DNA from: Couchioplanes azureus
GTDB lineage: Bacteria; Actinomycetota; Actinomycetes; Mycobacteriales; Micromonosporaceae
Reading direction: 5' to 3'
DNA length: 64,000 nucleotides
Assembly (NCBI RefSeq): GCF_014648355.1
Contig: NZ_BMQY01000001.1
Location: 1,046,757-1,110,756, forward strand
Positions 44,874-53,149 of the stretch are shown one piece after another. A program made the position numbers and the translations under genes. A model generated the notes under the pieces. That model was not told the origin of the DNA, searched no databases, and saw only the letters and a list, made by a program, of their open reading frames with translations. Position 1 is the first letter of the stretch. Every line of letters starts with the position of its first letter.

Positions 44874-47303
44874 GTGACCTCCTGGATGCGCAGACGCGAT
44901 CACAACATCTTCGCCAATGCGACCTCGTTGCTGATCTGCGGACTCCTGGCCGGCGTGGTGGTCGCGGCCGCCGCTTTCCCCGCCGTCGCCATGTCCGGAT
45001 TGGCCGCCAAGGCGGGCGGCGAGACCTTCGCGAGCCTGCCCGGCGAGCTCAAGCAGGCGAGTGCGCCCCAGATCAGCCGAATCTTCGCATCCGACAACAA
45101 GACGCAGATCTCGGTTTTCTACGACGAGTTCCGCAGCGACGTCCCGTTGAAGGACATCTCGAAGCACATGCAGCACGCGATCATCGCGGCGGAGGATCAC
45201 GAGTTCTACAAGCACAACGGCGTCGACCTCAAGGGCGTCGCCCGCGCGTTCGTCAACAACAACAGCGGCAAGTCGTCCCAGCAGGGCGCCTCGACCCTCA
45301 CCATGCAGTACGTGCGGATGTCGCTGGCCTACTCGGCGACGAACCCGCAGGAGGTCGTCAACGCCACCAAGGACACGCCGAAGCGCAAGATCACCGAGAT
45401 GAAGTACGCCATGCAGGTCGAGAAGGAGCTCACCAAGGACCAGATCCTGGAGCGCTACCTCAACCAGGCGCCCTTCGGCAACGGGTCGTACGGCGTCTAC
45501 GCCGCCAGCCAGGTCTACTTCAAGAAGAAGCCCAAGGACCTCACGATCGCCGAGTCGGCCCTGCTCGCCAGCATGGTGAAGGCCCCCACCGCGTTCAACC
45601 CGACCACCGCCAGCGGCCACCCGCAGGCGCTGGCGCGCCGCGACTATGTCGTCTCGGACATGCTGGAGCTGAACTTCATCACCCCGGAAGAGGCCAAGAA
45701 GGCCACCGAGACGAAGATCGCCAAGACGGTCCAGCGGGTCGGCAACGGCTGCGTCTCCGTGGCGGTCAACAGCTGGGGCTTCTTCTGTGACTACTTCTAC
45801 CGCTGGTGGCTGAGCCGCAACGAGTTCGGCGCCACCACGTACGACCGCGAGCGGCGGCTCAAGAGCGGCGGCTACCGCATCCAGACCTCGATGGACGTCA
45901 AGGCGCAGAACGCCGCCCGCGAGAACATCACCGACCGCATCGGCGACAAGAACAAGAACGCCCTGCTCCTGGCCGGCATCCAGCCCGGCACCGGCAAGGT
46001 CCGCACGCTCGCCGCGAACCGCCGCTTCAAGCTCGACGACCCGCAGCACCCGAAGAACAAGATCTCCTCGGACCCGGCCAAGGCGAGGAAGGGCATCCGC
46101 GGCACCTACCCGAACACGACGAACCCGCTGATGAGCGGTGGCGGCGACATCACCGGCTACCAGGCCGGCTCGGTCAACAAGATGTTCACCATCGTCGCGG
46201 CGCTGGAGAACGGCTACCCGCTGGCGTACTCGATCAACGCGCCGAAGCGGTACGTGTCGAAGTACATCATCGCGCCGGGTCCGGCCACGTGTAACGGCAA
46301 GTACTACTGCCCGATGAACGCGAACCAGCGGGCCGGCGGCGTCCTCAACATGTGGAGCGGGTTCGGCCGGTCCACCAACACCTATTTCGTCCCGCTCCAG
46401 GAGCGGGTCGGCGCCGAGAAGGTCGTCGACGTCGCCAAGCGCTTCGGCATCCAGTTCCGCACGCAGACGGACCTCGATCTCGCGTCCACCGAGGAAGCCG
46501 CCCACCAGTGGGGCGCCTTCACGCTCGGCGTGAACTCCTCTACGCCGCTCGACATGGCCAACGCGTACGCGACCCTGGCCGGCGACGGGATGTACTGCAC
46601 CCCCACGCCGGTCGAGCAGATCACCTCCCAGGACGGCGACAAGATCGACGTCGGCAAACCGCACTGCGTCCGGGCCACCACCCCGGACGTGGCCCGCGCG
46701 GCCCTCGACGCCGCCCGCTGCCCGGTCGGCGACAGCGCCCAGCTGGGCAACTGCAACGGCTCCACCGAGGCCCAGGCGTACTACACGATCAAGCATCCGA
46801 TCTACGGCAAGACCGGCACCACCGACGGCTTCAAGACGGCGTCGCTCATCATCGGCAGCAGCTCGCTGGCCGTCGCCGGCTACCTGGTGAACCCGGACTA
46901 CCAGGACCACCCGGACCGCATGTCGCACGACATCGTCAACCCGGCCGTCTATCACACGATGGCGGACTACCTGGACGGCACACCCAAGGTCGAGTTCAAG
47001 AAGCCGGACAGCGGGAAGATGGCCTTCGGCGATCAGCGCCTGATCCCGGAGGTGACCTGCGCGACCCTGGACGGCGCCCGGGCCCGCCTGGAGGGCGCCG
47101 GCTTCAGCGCCACGGTCGGCGCCGAGGTCGAGTCGACCTGCCCGAAGGGCACCGCGGCCGGCACCGATCCGAGCGGCCGCGCCATCAAGGGCGGCTTCGT
47201 CAGCATCTTGGTCAGCAAGGGCCGCGACGCCAGGCCGGGCGGCGGGGACGAAGACGACAACGACAACGGCAACGGCAACGGCCGGCGCCCCGGACGCCGC
47301 TAG
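44874..47303 (+). CDS. ponA2: Bifunctional class A penicillin-binding protein, PonA2-like
   Basis: Makes peptidoglycan strands and cross-links them. 809 residues: short basic N-terminus, membrane helix (about 17-38), GT51 domain with EDHEFYKHNG and GASTLTMQ, transpeptidase domain with SVNK (SxxK), STN (SxN) and KTGTT, and one C-terminal PASTA domain (about 715-780) before an acidic Asn/Gly tail. Orthologue of M. tuberculosis PonA2 (Rv3682), including divergence from whiB4. GTG start supported by the -10 six nt upstream. Confidence 0.95.
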   Translation: MTSWMRRRDHNIFANATSLLICGLLAGVVVAAAAFPAVAMSGLAAKAGGETFASLPGELKQASAPQISRIFASDNKTQISVFYDEFRSDVPLKDISKHMQHAIIAAEDHEFYKHNGVDLKGVARAFVNNNSGKSSQQGASTLTMQYVRMSLAYSATNPQEVVNATKDTPKRKITEMKYAMQVEKELTKDQILERYLNQAPFGNGSYGVYAASQVYFKKKPKDLTIAESALLASMVKAPTAFNPTTASGHPQALARRDYVVSDMLELNFITPEEAKKATETKIAKTVQRVGNGCVSVAVNSWGFFCDYFYRWWLSRNEFGATTYDRERRLKSGGYRIQTSMDVKAQNAARENITDRIGDKNKNALLLAGIQPGTGKVRTLAANRRFKLDDPQHPKNKISSDPAKARKGIRGTYPNTTNPLMSGGGDITGYQAGSVNKMFTIVAALENGYPLAYSINAPKRYVSKYIIAPGPATCNGKYYCPMNANQRAGGVLNMWSGFGRSTNTYFVPLQERVGAEKVVDVAKRFGIQFRTQTDLDLASTEEAAHQWGAFTLGVNSSTPLDMANAYATLAGDGMYCTPTPVEQITSQDGDKIDVGKPHCVRATTPDVARAALDAARCPVGDSAQLGNCNGSTEAQAYYTIKHPIYGKTGTTDGFKTASLIIGSSSLAVAGYLVNPDYQDHPDRMSHDIVNPAVYHTMADYLDGTPKVEFKKPDSGKMAFGDQRLIPEVTCATLDGARARLEGAGFSATVGAEVESTCPKGTAAGTDPSGRAIKGGFVSILVSKGRDARPGGGDEDDNDNGNGNGRRPGRR

Positions 47304-47320
47304 CGCCCGGTTTCACGGGA

Positions 47321-47354
47321 AACGGGCGGGTCACCCTCGGGTGGCCCGCCCGTT
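47321..47354. terminator. Bidirectional terminator after ponA2
   Basis: Stem AACGGGCGGG / CCCGCCCGTT extended by CACC/GGTG around a CTC loop, between the convergent ponA2 and YqeY-like genes. Confidence 0.8.
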
Positions 47355-47406
47355 CTGCTCGATCGCCACGATCAGCTGGATCCACGGCCGCCGCGGCGGC
47401 CGAAGC

Positions 47407-47859
47407 TCAGCCGAGCTGCCTGCGTACCTCCGCAGCCACCCGGCCGCCCTCCGCCCGGCCCGCCACCGCGGCCTGGGCCGCCTTCATGGCCGGGCCCATC
47501 TGTCCCTTACCGCTGAAACCACCGGCGCGCAGCGCCTCCGCGACCAGCTCGGCGATCTCCTCGTCCGAGAGCTGCACCGGCAGGTACCGGTCGAGGATGC
47601 CGCCCTCGGCGTTCTCCCGCGCGGCCTGCTCGGCACGCCCGGCGCCCTCGAAGGCGGTCGCGGCCTCCCGGCGCTTCTTCGCCTCCTTGGTGAGCACCGC
47701 GAGCACCTCGTCGTCGGAGAGCTCCCGCGCGGCGTCACCGGAGACCTCCGCGGTGCGCACCGCCGCGAGCGCCATCCGCAGCGTCGAGGTGGTCAACTCG
47801 TCCCGGCCCTTCATCGCGGCGCGCAGGTCATCGTTCAGGCGGTCCTTCAGCGTTCCCAT
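47407..47859 (-). CDS. GatB/YqeY-domain protein
   Basis: 150 residues; whole length is the helical YqeY domain (MGTLKDRLNDDLRAAMKGRD, LVAEALRAGG, GPAMKAAQAAVAGRA). Resembles the tRNA-binding tail of amidotransferase GatB; its own role is unclear. Rv3688c-like. TAGTTT lies 8 nt before the ATG. Its start is only 25 bp from the divergent phosphoesterase start. Confidence 0.9.
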   Translation of the reverse strand: MGTLKDRLNDDLRAAMKGRDELTTSTLRMALAAVRTAEVSGDAARELSDDEVLAVLTKEAKKRREAATAFEGAGRAEQAARENAEGGILDRYLPVQLSDEEIAELVAEALRAGGFSGKGQMGPAMKAAQAAVAGRAEGGRVAAEVRRQLG

Positions 47860-47867
47860 GGAGGGTC

Positions 47868-47877
47868 AAACTACTCT
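47868..47877. promoter_or_regulatory. Overlapping divergent -10 elements
   Basis: AAACTACTCT holds TAGTTT (minus, 8 nt before ATG 47859) and TACTCT (plus, 7 nt before ATG 47885); they share the central TA. Both genes would be leaderless and polymerases could not bind at once. Confidence 0.5.
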
Positions 47878-47884
47878 GGCCGTC

Positions 47885-48778
47885 ATGCGCAAGCGCCCCC
47901 TTATCGCCCTGGCCGCCGCGATCACCGCCGCCGGCGGCGCCGCCTTCGCCTACGCCTCCCTGGTCGAGCGCAACCTGTTCACGCTGCGCCGCTTCAGCGT
48001 CCCGGTGCTCGAACCGGACGCGGAACCACTGCGCATCCTGCATCTGTCGGACCTGCACATGATGCCGTCCCAGCACCGCAAGCAGGCCTGGGTCGCCGCC
48101 CTCGCCGGCACCGACCCCGACCTCGTGGTCGTCACCGGCGACAACATGGCCTCTCCCGACTCGGTCCCCGGCGTCCTGCGCGCGCTCGAACCGCTGCTGG
48201 GCCTGCCGGGAGCCTTCGTCTTCGGCTCCAACGACTATCGCGGCCCGGTCTGGAAGAACCCGCTGCAATACCTGCTGCCCGAACGCGAGTACGTCCAGGG
48301 CGTCGACCTGCCGACGGAAACCCTGCGCCAGACCCTGTGCGACGCGGGCTGGGCGGACCTCAACAACGCCCGCACGGTGGTGAAGGCCGGCGGCCGCTCG
48401 ATCGAGCTCGTCGGCGTCGACGACCCCCACGTCGACCGCGACGACTACCCGTCCGTGGCGGGGGACACCTCCCCGGACGCCGACCTGCACATCGGCGTCA
48501 CCCACACCCCGGCCTCCCGCGTCCTCGACGCGATGGCGGCGGACGGCTTCTCGCTGCTGCTGGCCGGCCACACCCACGGCGGCCAGGTCTGCGTCCCGGG
48601 CTACGGCGCGCTCACCACCAACTGCGACCTGCCGCAGTCGATGGCCAAGGGCCTGCACCGCTGGCCGGGCTCCGAGGCATGGCTGCACGTATCCGCCGGC
48701 CTGGGCACCCACCCGACCGCCCCGATCCGCTTCGCCTGCCGCCCGGAAGCCTCGATCCTGACGCTGATCCCCCGCTGA
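47885..48778 (+). CDS. Membrane-associated metallophosphoesterase
   Basis: 297 residues from ATG 47885. N-terminal hydrophobic helix (about 6-25), then the calcineurin-like core: LSDLHMMP, VVTGDN, FGSNDYRG, THTP and GHTHGGQ, all five metal-site motifs. Related to YkuE/LpxH-like phosphoesterases; Rv3683-like by position. Substrate unknown, possibly lipid-linked phosphate. Confidence 0.9.
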   Translation: MRKRPLIALAAAITAAGGAAFAYASLVERNLFTLRRFSVPVLEPDAEPLRILHLSDLHMMPSQHRKQAWVAALAGTDPDLVVVTGDNMASPDSVPGVLRALEPLLGLPGAFVFGSNDYRGPVWKNPLQYLLPEREYVQGVDLPTETLRQTLCDAGWADLNNARTVVKAGGRSIELVGVDDPHVDRDDYPSVAGDTSPDADLHIGVTHTPASRVLDAMAADGFSLLLAGHTHGGQVCVPGYGALTTNCDLPQSMAKGLHRWPGSEAWLHVSAGLGTHPTAPIRFACRPEASILTLIPR

Positions 48779-49081
48779 GCCGCCGGCACAGCCCCGGCCC
48801 CGGACGCCGAGTCCCGCGGAACCCGCCGCTGATCACTCGCCCCGATGCCCGGCGGCCCTCGGTCCGCTCCCGCCGAGCGGGCCTCACGTCGCCCACGCCG
48901 AGCGGGCCTCGCGTCGCCCACGCCGAGCGGCGCTCGCGTCACCCACGCCGAGCGGCGCTCGCGTCACCCACGCCGAGCGGCGCTCGCGTCACCCACGCCG
49001 AGCGGCGCTCGCGTCGCCCACGCTGAGCTCGCTACGCGTGACCTCCGGAGCCCGGCTCCGACGCCGAGCTCCCGGAGCGGC
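48779..49081. other. Intergenic region with 25-bp tandem repeats
   Basis: 303 nt between the phosphoesterase and the exporter gene. More than half is the repeat array at 48871-49045. The unit length (25) is not a multiple of three, so the array is not coding. Confidence 0.7.
48871..49045. repeat. 25-bp tandem repeat array, seven units
   Basis: Units begin CGCCGAGCGG at 48871, 48896, 48921, 48946, 48971, 48996 and a variant at 49021. Each contains a small self-complementary core (GAGCGGCGCTC or GAGCGGGCCTC). Confidence 0.9.
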
Positions 49082-49396
49082 TCAGTGGAAGAACTTGAGG
49101 CCGACCACTCCGCTGATGACCAGGAGCAGGCAGAGGAGCCGGGGAAGGCTGGTCGATTCCCCGAGCGCGACCATGCCGGCGACCGCCGTGCCCACGGCCC
49201 CGATGCCCACCCAGACCGCATAACCGGTGCCGACGGGAATGCTGCGCAGCGCATAGCCCAGCCCCGCCATGCTCGCCACCAATGCCACGGCGAAGACGAC
49301 GGTCGGCGCCGGGCGGCTGAACGAGGCGCTCTTGGCGAGCGCGATGGCCCACACGGTTTCGAGCATGCCGGAGATGATCAGGACGATCCAGGCCAT
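49082..49396 (-). CDS. gdx: SMR-family guanidinium exporter (Gdx/SugE type)
   Basis: 104 residues, four transmembrane helices, essential Glu in GMLETVWAIALAKS (residue 13). SMR proteins are dual-topology dimers that exchange protons for cations; those of the SugE/Gdx branch export guanidinium. The assignment to that branch rests mainly on the guanidine-III riboswitch directly upstream. RBS GAGGGTGAG just before the ATG, adjoining the riboswitch. Confidence 0.88.
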   Translation of the reverse strand: MAWIVLIISGMLETVWAIALAKSASFSRPAPTVVFAVALVASMAGLGYALRSIPVGTGYAVWVGIGAVGTAVAGMVALGESTSLPRLLCLLLVISGVVGLKFFH

Positions 49397-49411
49397 GGCG
49401 ACTCACCCTCG

Positions 49412-49456
49412 GGCGGTCGTCTTGTCTCGCCGGGTACGACACGCACTCGTCCGGGA
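49412..49456 (-). promoter_or_regulatory. Guanidine-III (ykkC-III) riboswitch
   Basis: The minus-strand leader reads CCGGACGAG, then TGCG, CGTACCCGG and ACAAGACG in order, matching the conserved blocks and spacing of the guanidine-III aptamer class (pseudoknot). It ends about 16 nt before the exporter ATG, next to the ribosome binding site, so translational control by guanidine is expected. Confidence 0.85.
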
Positions 49457-49564
49457 TGTCCGCGACGCGGCATCGGTGACCAGGGTAAGCCGCCGCAATC
49501 GGATCACCAAGGCCCGCAGGCGGCGGTGGGTCACGGTGTCCTGACACTCGGTCACCATGACCCC

Positions 49565-49708
49565 ACCGCCGGAGCCGCCGACGGCCTTACCGCCGGAGAA
49601 GCCGACGGCCCGACCGCCAGAGCAGCCGACGGCCCGACCGCCGGAGAAGCCGACGGCCCGACCGCCAGAGCAGCCGACGGCCCGACCGCCAGAGCAGCCG
49701 ACGGCCCG
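49565..49708. repeat. 24-bp tandem repeat array, six units
   Basis: Six 24-bp units, two main variants (GGAGAAG and AGAGCAG cores) in the order X-A-B-A-B-B. On the plus strand an ORF would read PPEKPTAR/PPEQPTAR octapeptides, but it lacks a ribosome binding site and runs antisense into the VOC gene, so I treat it as non-coding. Confidence 0.85.
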
Positions 49709-49725
49709 ACCCCCGTGGTGCCCGG

Positions 49726-50103
49726 TCAGGCCACTTGGTCAGCGGGCGGGCTGTAGATACCGAAGTGGTTACCGCCCGGGTCGCGCAGGTGCGCGAACAC
49801 CAGACCGGTGCTGGTCTTCTGCGGCTGCACCAGCACCGAGCCGCCCGCTTCCTCCGCCCGCCGGCACGCTTCCTCGGTGTCGTCCACCACCACACAGAAC
49901 ACCGCGTAGTTCGGCGACCGTCCCCCGGTGGGGAACACCCCACCGTTGGCGGAACCCTCGGGCGTGGTGATGATCCGGTACGGCATCCCGCTCGGGTCGT
50001 CGGCGAAGCTCCAGCCGAACAGGTCGCCGTAGAACCGCTCCGCCGCTGCCGGGTCGTCCGTGCCGATCTCGAACCAGCCGACGCCGTGGGTTACCTCGGA
50101 CAT
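49726..50103 (-). CDS. VOC-family (glyoxalase-like) protein
   Basis: 125 residues from the ATG after GAGGAGG. Two beta-alpha-beta modules of the vicinal oxygen chelate fold ([22 protein letters not shown]; later FAHLRDPGGNHFGIY). Enzyme or binding function not predictable. Commonly paired with a WYL regulator, as here (gap 99 nt). Confidence 0.85.
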   Translation of the reverse strand: MSEVTHGVGWFEIGTDDPAAAERFYGDLFGWSFADDPSGMPYRIITTPEGSANGGVFPTGGRSPNYAVFCVVVDDTEEACRRAEEAGGSVLVQPQKTSTGLVFAHLRDPGGNHFGIYSPPADQVA

Positions 50104-50202
50104 GTACGAGCCTCCTCTGTTCCCGGCCGGCACCGCTGCGCCGGCCCTCTGCTGCAAGGAGCCTGCGCTCGCACCGCGACAGCGTCCTGTCGGTGTTTCC
50201 GG

Positions 50203-50898
50203 CTAATCGAGCGTGAGCTGGCTCACCCGCCGATGCGGGATGGCAAGGTCGGCGGCCTGCAGCGGCCGGGCCGGCGCCGGCTCCTCGGTGGCGCACACCG
50301 ACGCGATCCGGTCGGTGCGGAACGCCCGGACCGCCCCGCGCAGCCGACACCAACCGATCAGGTACCAGTGGTCGCGATTGCCGACGTACCCGAGGGGCTC
50401 GATCCGGCGTACGGTCAGGGCGCCGGTCCGGTCGGCGTACTCGATCAGCAGCACCCGCCGGGCGAGCAGCGCGTCGGCGACGACGGCCGGAACGGGCGCC
50501 ACCGGCCCCTCGCCCACCAGATGCACCCGTCCGGCCATCTCCCGGGCGACGGCGGCTGCCGGCCCGGGCATCACCGCGACGAGCTTGCGCAGCGCCGAAC
50601 GCGCTGCCGCGTGGAACGGGGTGCCGGCCAGGCCGTGCAGCCCGACGGCCATCGCCACCGCCTCCGCCGCGGTGAGGTTGACCGGCGGCAGCGTGGTCGC
50701 CTTGTCCAGGCTGTAGCCACCGGTACGGCCCGGGGCGGCGTAGATCGGCACCCCGGCCTGCTGGAGCGCGCCGATGTCGCGTTCGACCGTGCGGGCACTG
50801 ACCTCGAAACGCTCGGCGAGCCAGCGCGCGCTGCGCGGCCGGGGAGCCACCGCCCGCAGCTCCTCGACCAGGGCATAGAGACGATCGGTGCGATTCAC
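50203..50898 (-). CDS. WYL-domain transcriptional regulator (YafY/DeoR-like)
   Basis: 231 residues from GTG 50898, which lies 7 nt after TAGCAT. N-terminal HTH (about 1-60; RSARWLAERFEVSARTVERDI) and a WYL ligand domain with WYLIGWC and RTDRI. Probably controls the adjacent VOC gene. It is divergent from the biosynthetic operon that starts at 51096 and could conceivably act there too. Confidence 0.9.
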   Translation of the reverse strand: MNRTDRLYALVEELRAVAPRPRSARWLAERFEVSARTVERDIGALQQAGVPIYAAPGRTGGYSLDKATTLPPVNLTAAEAVAMAVGLHGLAGTPFHAAARSALRKLVAVMPGPAAAVAREMAGRVHLVGEGPVAPVPAVVADALLARRVLLIEYADRTGALTVRRIEPLGYVGNRDHWYLIGWCRLRGAVRAFRTDRIASVCATEEPAPARPLQAADLAIPHRRVSQLTLD

Positions 50899-50905
50899 GG
50901 CCCGG

Positions 50906-50911
50906 ATGCTA
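50906..50911 (-). promoter_or_regulatory. -10 element of WYL regulator gene (leaderless)
   Basis: TAGCAT, 7 nt before the GTG. Confidence 0.45.
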
Positions 50912-50969
50912 GGCGCGGGGTACGACACCCAGGCGCGGCGCGCGATCCCGGGCCGGCGCGGGGTTCTGC

Positions 50970-50990
50970 CTACTCGTTCAAGTAGTTGAT
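50970..50990. promoter_or_regulatory. Candidate operator copy 1 upstream of phzE
   Basis: Inverted repeat CTACT-N6-AGTAG followed by TTGATCC. A related site (CTAC-N7-AGTAGTTGTCC) occurs at 53031-53050. Confidence 0.4.
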
Positions 50991-51038
50991 CCTCTTACGC
51001 CGTTGCTGCCCTAATGGCCCGGACGGGGTCGGCGCCGG

Positions 51039-51065
51039 CCTCCCGGCTCGGGCGGAGCCGGGAGG
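51039..51065 (+). promoter_or_regulatory. Leader hairpin before phzE
   Basis: Perfect 11-bp stem CCTCCCGGCTC / GAGCCGGGAGG with a 5-nt loop, 20 nt before the ribosome binding site GGGGAGG. Could attenuate transcription or mask nothing; no T-run. Confidence 0.45.
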
Positions 51066-51095
51066 CGCGCCGCCGCCCAGGCACGGGGAGGCATC

Positions 51096-53042
51096 ATGAC
51101 AGGCATTGCCGGCACCTGGACGAATCCCGGTCGGTCCGGTATCGACGTCGAGGAACTGCTGGTCAGCGACCCGCCACCGTTCGCTCTGCTGTATCGGCCG
51201 GGGTCCGATCCGGATCATGTCGACGTCCTGGTCGGCGAGGCGTGCACGGTGGACCGGCTGGCGGACCTGCCGTTGCCGCAGGCGGGGACGGAACCGGCTC
51301 GCCAGGGCGCGGCACCGCGGCACGATCTTCTGGTGCTCGTGCCGTACCGGCAGATCGTGGAACGGGACTTCGCCTGCCGGGACGACGGCACACCGCTGAC
51401 CGCGCTGCGGGTCCATCGGCAGGGTTCGCTGTCGCTCGACGACGTTCAGCGGCTGCTCCCGGACGTTCCGGTGACGGTGCGAGACGCCGAGTTCGACCTG
51501 GACGACGACGAGTACGCGGAGGTCGTCCGCACGGTGATCAGCGACGAGATCGGGCGAGGACAGGGCGCGAACTTCGTCATCAAGCGCTCATTCCTGGCCC
51601 GGTTGCCGGACTGGTCGCCCGCGGTGGGACTGACCGTCTTCCGCCGGTTGCTGCACCGCGAGTTCGGCTCGTACTGGACGTTCCTGGTCTACACCGGCAC
51701 CCGGACGCTGGTCGGCGCCTCCCCGGAACGGCACGTGAGCCTGGCCGACTCCACCGTGGTGATGAACCCGATCAGCGGCACGTACCGCTATCCGGCGTCC
51801 GGGCCCGACCGGGAGGGTCTGCTCGCCTTTCTCGGTGACCGCAAGGAGATCGACGAGCTCTACATGGTGCTCGACGAAGAGCTGAAGATGATGGGCCGGA
51901 TGTGTGCCCGGGGCGGCACCGTGACCGGCCCGCACGTCAAGGAGATGGCCCGGCTCGCCCACACCGAGTACCACATCTCCGGGCACAGCACCTCGGACGT
52001 ACGGGACATCCTGCGCGAGTCACTGTTCGCTCCGACCGTGACCGGCAGCCCGCTCGAAAGCGCATGCCGCGTGATCCAGCGGCACGAGCCGGTCGGCCGC
52101 GGCTACTACAGCGGAGCGCTCGCCCTGGTCGGGCACGACGCGGAGGGCCGGCCACAGCTGGACTCGACGATCCTGATCCGGACCGCCGACATCGACGCCG
52201 CCGGGCGCCTGGACATCGGCGTCGGCGCCACCGTGGTGCGCCACTCCGACCCGTACGGCGAAGCGGCGGAAACGCGGGCCAAGGCGGCCGCGCTGGTCTC
52301 CGCGATCCGCGGTGCCGGCGACGGCGCTCCGGCGGCCCGGGCGCGCTCCGGGGCGACAGCCGGGGATCCGGAGGTCCGCCGGCTCCTGGCCGAGCGCAAC
52401 GCCCACCTGGCGACGTTCTGGTTCACGCCGGAGCAGGCGCGGCGGCGCGTGCTGCCCGATCTCGCCGGTCGCCGGATCCTCGTGGTGGACGCCGAGGACA
52501 CGTTCACCGCGATGCTGGGCCACCAGCTGCGGGCGCTCGGCCCGGAGGTGACCATCCGCCGCTATGACGACGTACCGGGGGTGGACGAGGCGGATCTCGT
52601 GGTGCTCGGCCCGGGTCCGGGAGATCCCCGGCAGGTGGACGATCCCAAGATCAGCAAGCTGCGTGCTCTCGTGCGCGACGTGCTGGCCGCCCGGTCGCCG
52701 CTGCTCGCGGTCTGCCTGGGGCACCAGGTCCTGAGCGGCGTCCTGGGTCTGTCGCTGATCCGCAAACCACACCCGCACCAGGGCCTGCAACGCGACATCG
52801 ACCTGTTCGGCCGGAACGCGCGGGTGGGGTTCTACAACACTTTCGCCGCCGTGTCCCGGGCCGCGCGCATCGACCGGCCGGAACTCGGCGCCGTCGAGGT
52901 CAGCCATGATCCGGCGACCGGCGAGGTGCACGCCTTGCGCGGGCCGGGACTGCGATCGGTGCAGTTCCACCCCGAGTCGGTGCTCAGCCAGGACGGCCTG
53001 GACATCCTGACCGACCTGGTGCGCGACCTCCTACCCACCTGA
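51096..53042 (+). CDS. phzE: PhzE-like 2-amino-2-deoxyisochorismate (ADIC) synthase
   Basis: 648 residues: chorismate-using TrpE-like domain (about 100-425; NFVIKRSF, GASPERHV, PISGTYRYP, DELYMVLDEELKMMGRMC) fused to a class I glutamine amidotransferase (about 455-648) with Cys in AVCLGHQ and His-Glu in FHPES. PhzE amidates chorismate to ADIC and, unlike anthranilate synthase, keeps the enolpyruvyl group. Sequence alone cannot fully exclude anthranilate synthase; the PhzD homologue two genes on settles it for me. First gene of the plus-strand operon; RBS GGGGAGG. Confidence 0.9.
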   Translation: MTGIAGTWTNPGRSGIDVEELLVSDPPPFALLYRPGSDPDHVDVLVGEACTVDRLADLPLPQAGTEPARQGAAPRHDLLVLVPYRQIVERDFACRDDGTPLTALRVHRQGSLSLDDVQRLLPDVPVTVRDAEFDLDDDEYAEVVRTVISDEIGRGQGANFVIKRSFLARLPDWSPAVGLTVFRRLLHREFGSYWTFLVYTGTRTLVGASPERHVSLADSTVVMNPISGTYRYPASGPDREGLLAFLGDRKEIDELYMVLDEELKMMGRMCARGGTVTGPHVKEMARLAHTEYHISGHSTSDVRDILRESLFAPTVTGSPLESACRVIQRHEPVGRGYYSGALALVGHDAEGRPQLDSTILIRTADIDAAGRLDIGVGATVVRHSDPYGEAAETRAKAAALVSAIRGAGDGAPAARARSGATAGDPEVRRLLAERNAHLATFWFTPEQARRRVLPDLAGRRILVVDAEDTFTAMLGHQLRALGPEVTIRRYDDVPGVDEADLVVLGPGPGDPRQVDDPKISKLRALVRDVLAARSPLLAVCLGHQVLSGVLGLSLIRKPHPHQGLQRDIDLFGRNARVGFYNTFAAVSRAARIDRPELGAVEVSHDPATGEVHALRGPGLRSVQFHPESVLSQDGLDILTDLVRDLLPT

Positions 53043-53050
53043 GTAGTTGT
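53031..53050. promoter_or_regulatory. Candidate operator copy 2 between phzE and DAHP synthase
   Basis: Shares AGTAGTTG(A)TCC and the CTAC arm with 50970-50990; overlaps the phzE stop. Confidence 0.3.
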
Positions 53051-53149
53051 CCGCCCTCGCCGTCCGGGACACGCTAGGTGCCGGCTGGCCATCGGCGGAA
53101 TGTCCGCGGCCTCGGAGCGACCAGCTTCCATCTCGGGGGATCAACTTTC

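Noticed and set aside
48871..49708. CRISPR array
   Set aside because: Units are directly adjacent without unique spacers; these are simple tandem repeats and no cas genes are near.
49557..49970. Plus-strand ORF encoding PPEKPTAR octapeptide repeats
   Set aside because: No ribosome binding site, and after the repeats it runs antisense into the VOC gene with no protein-like content.
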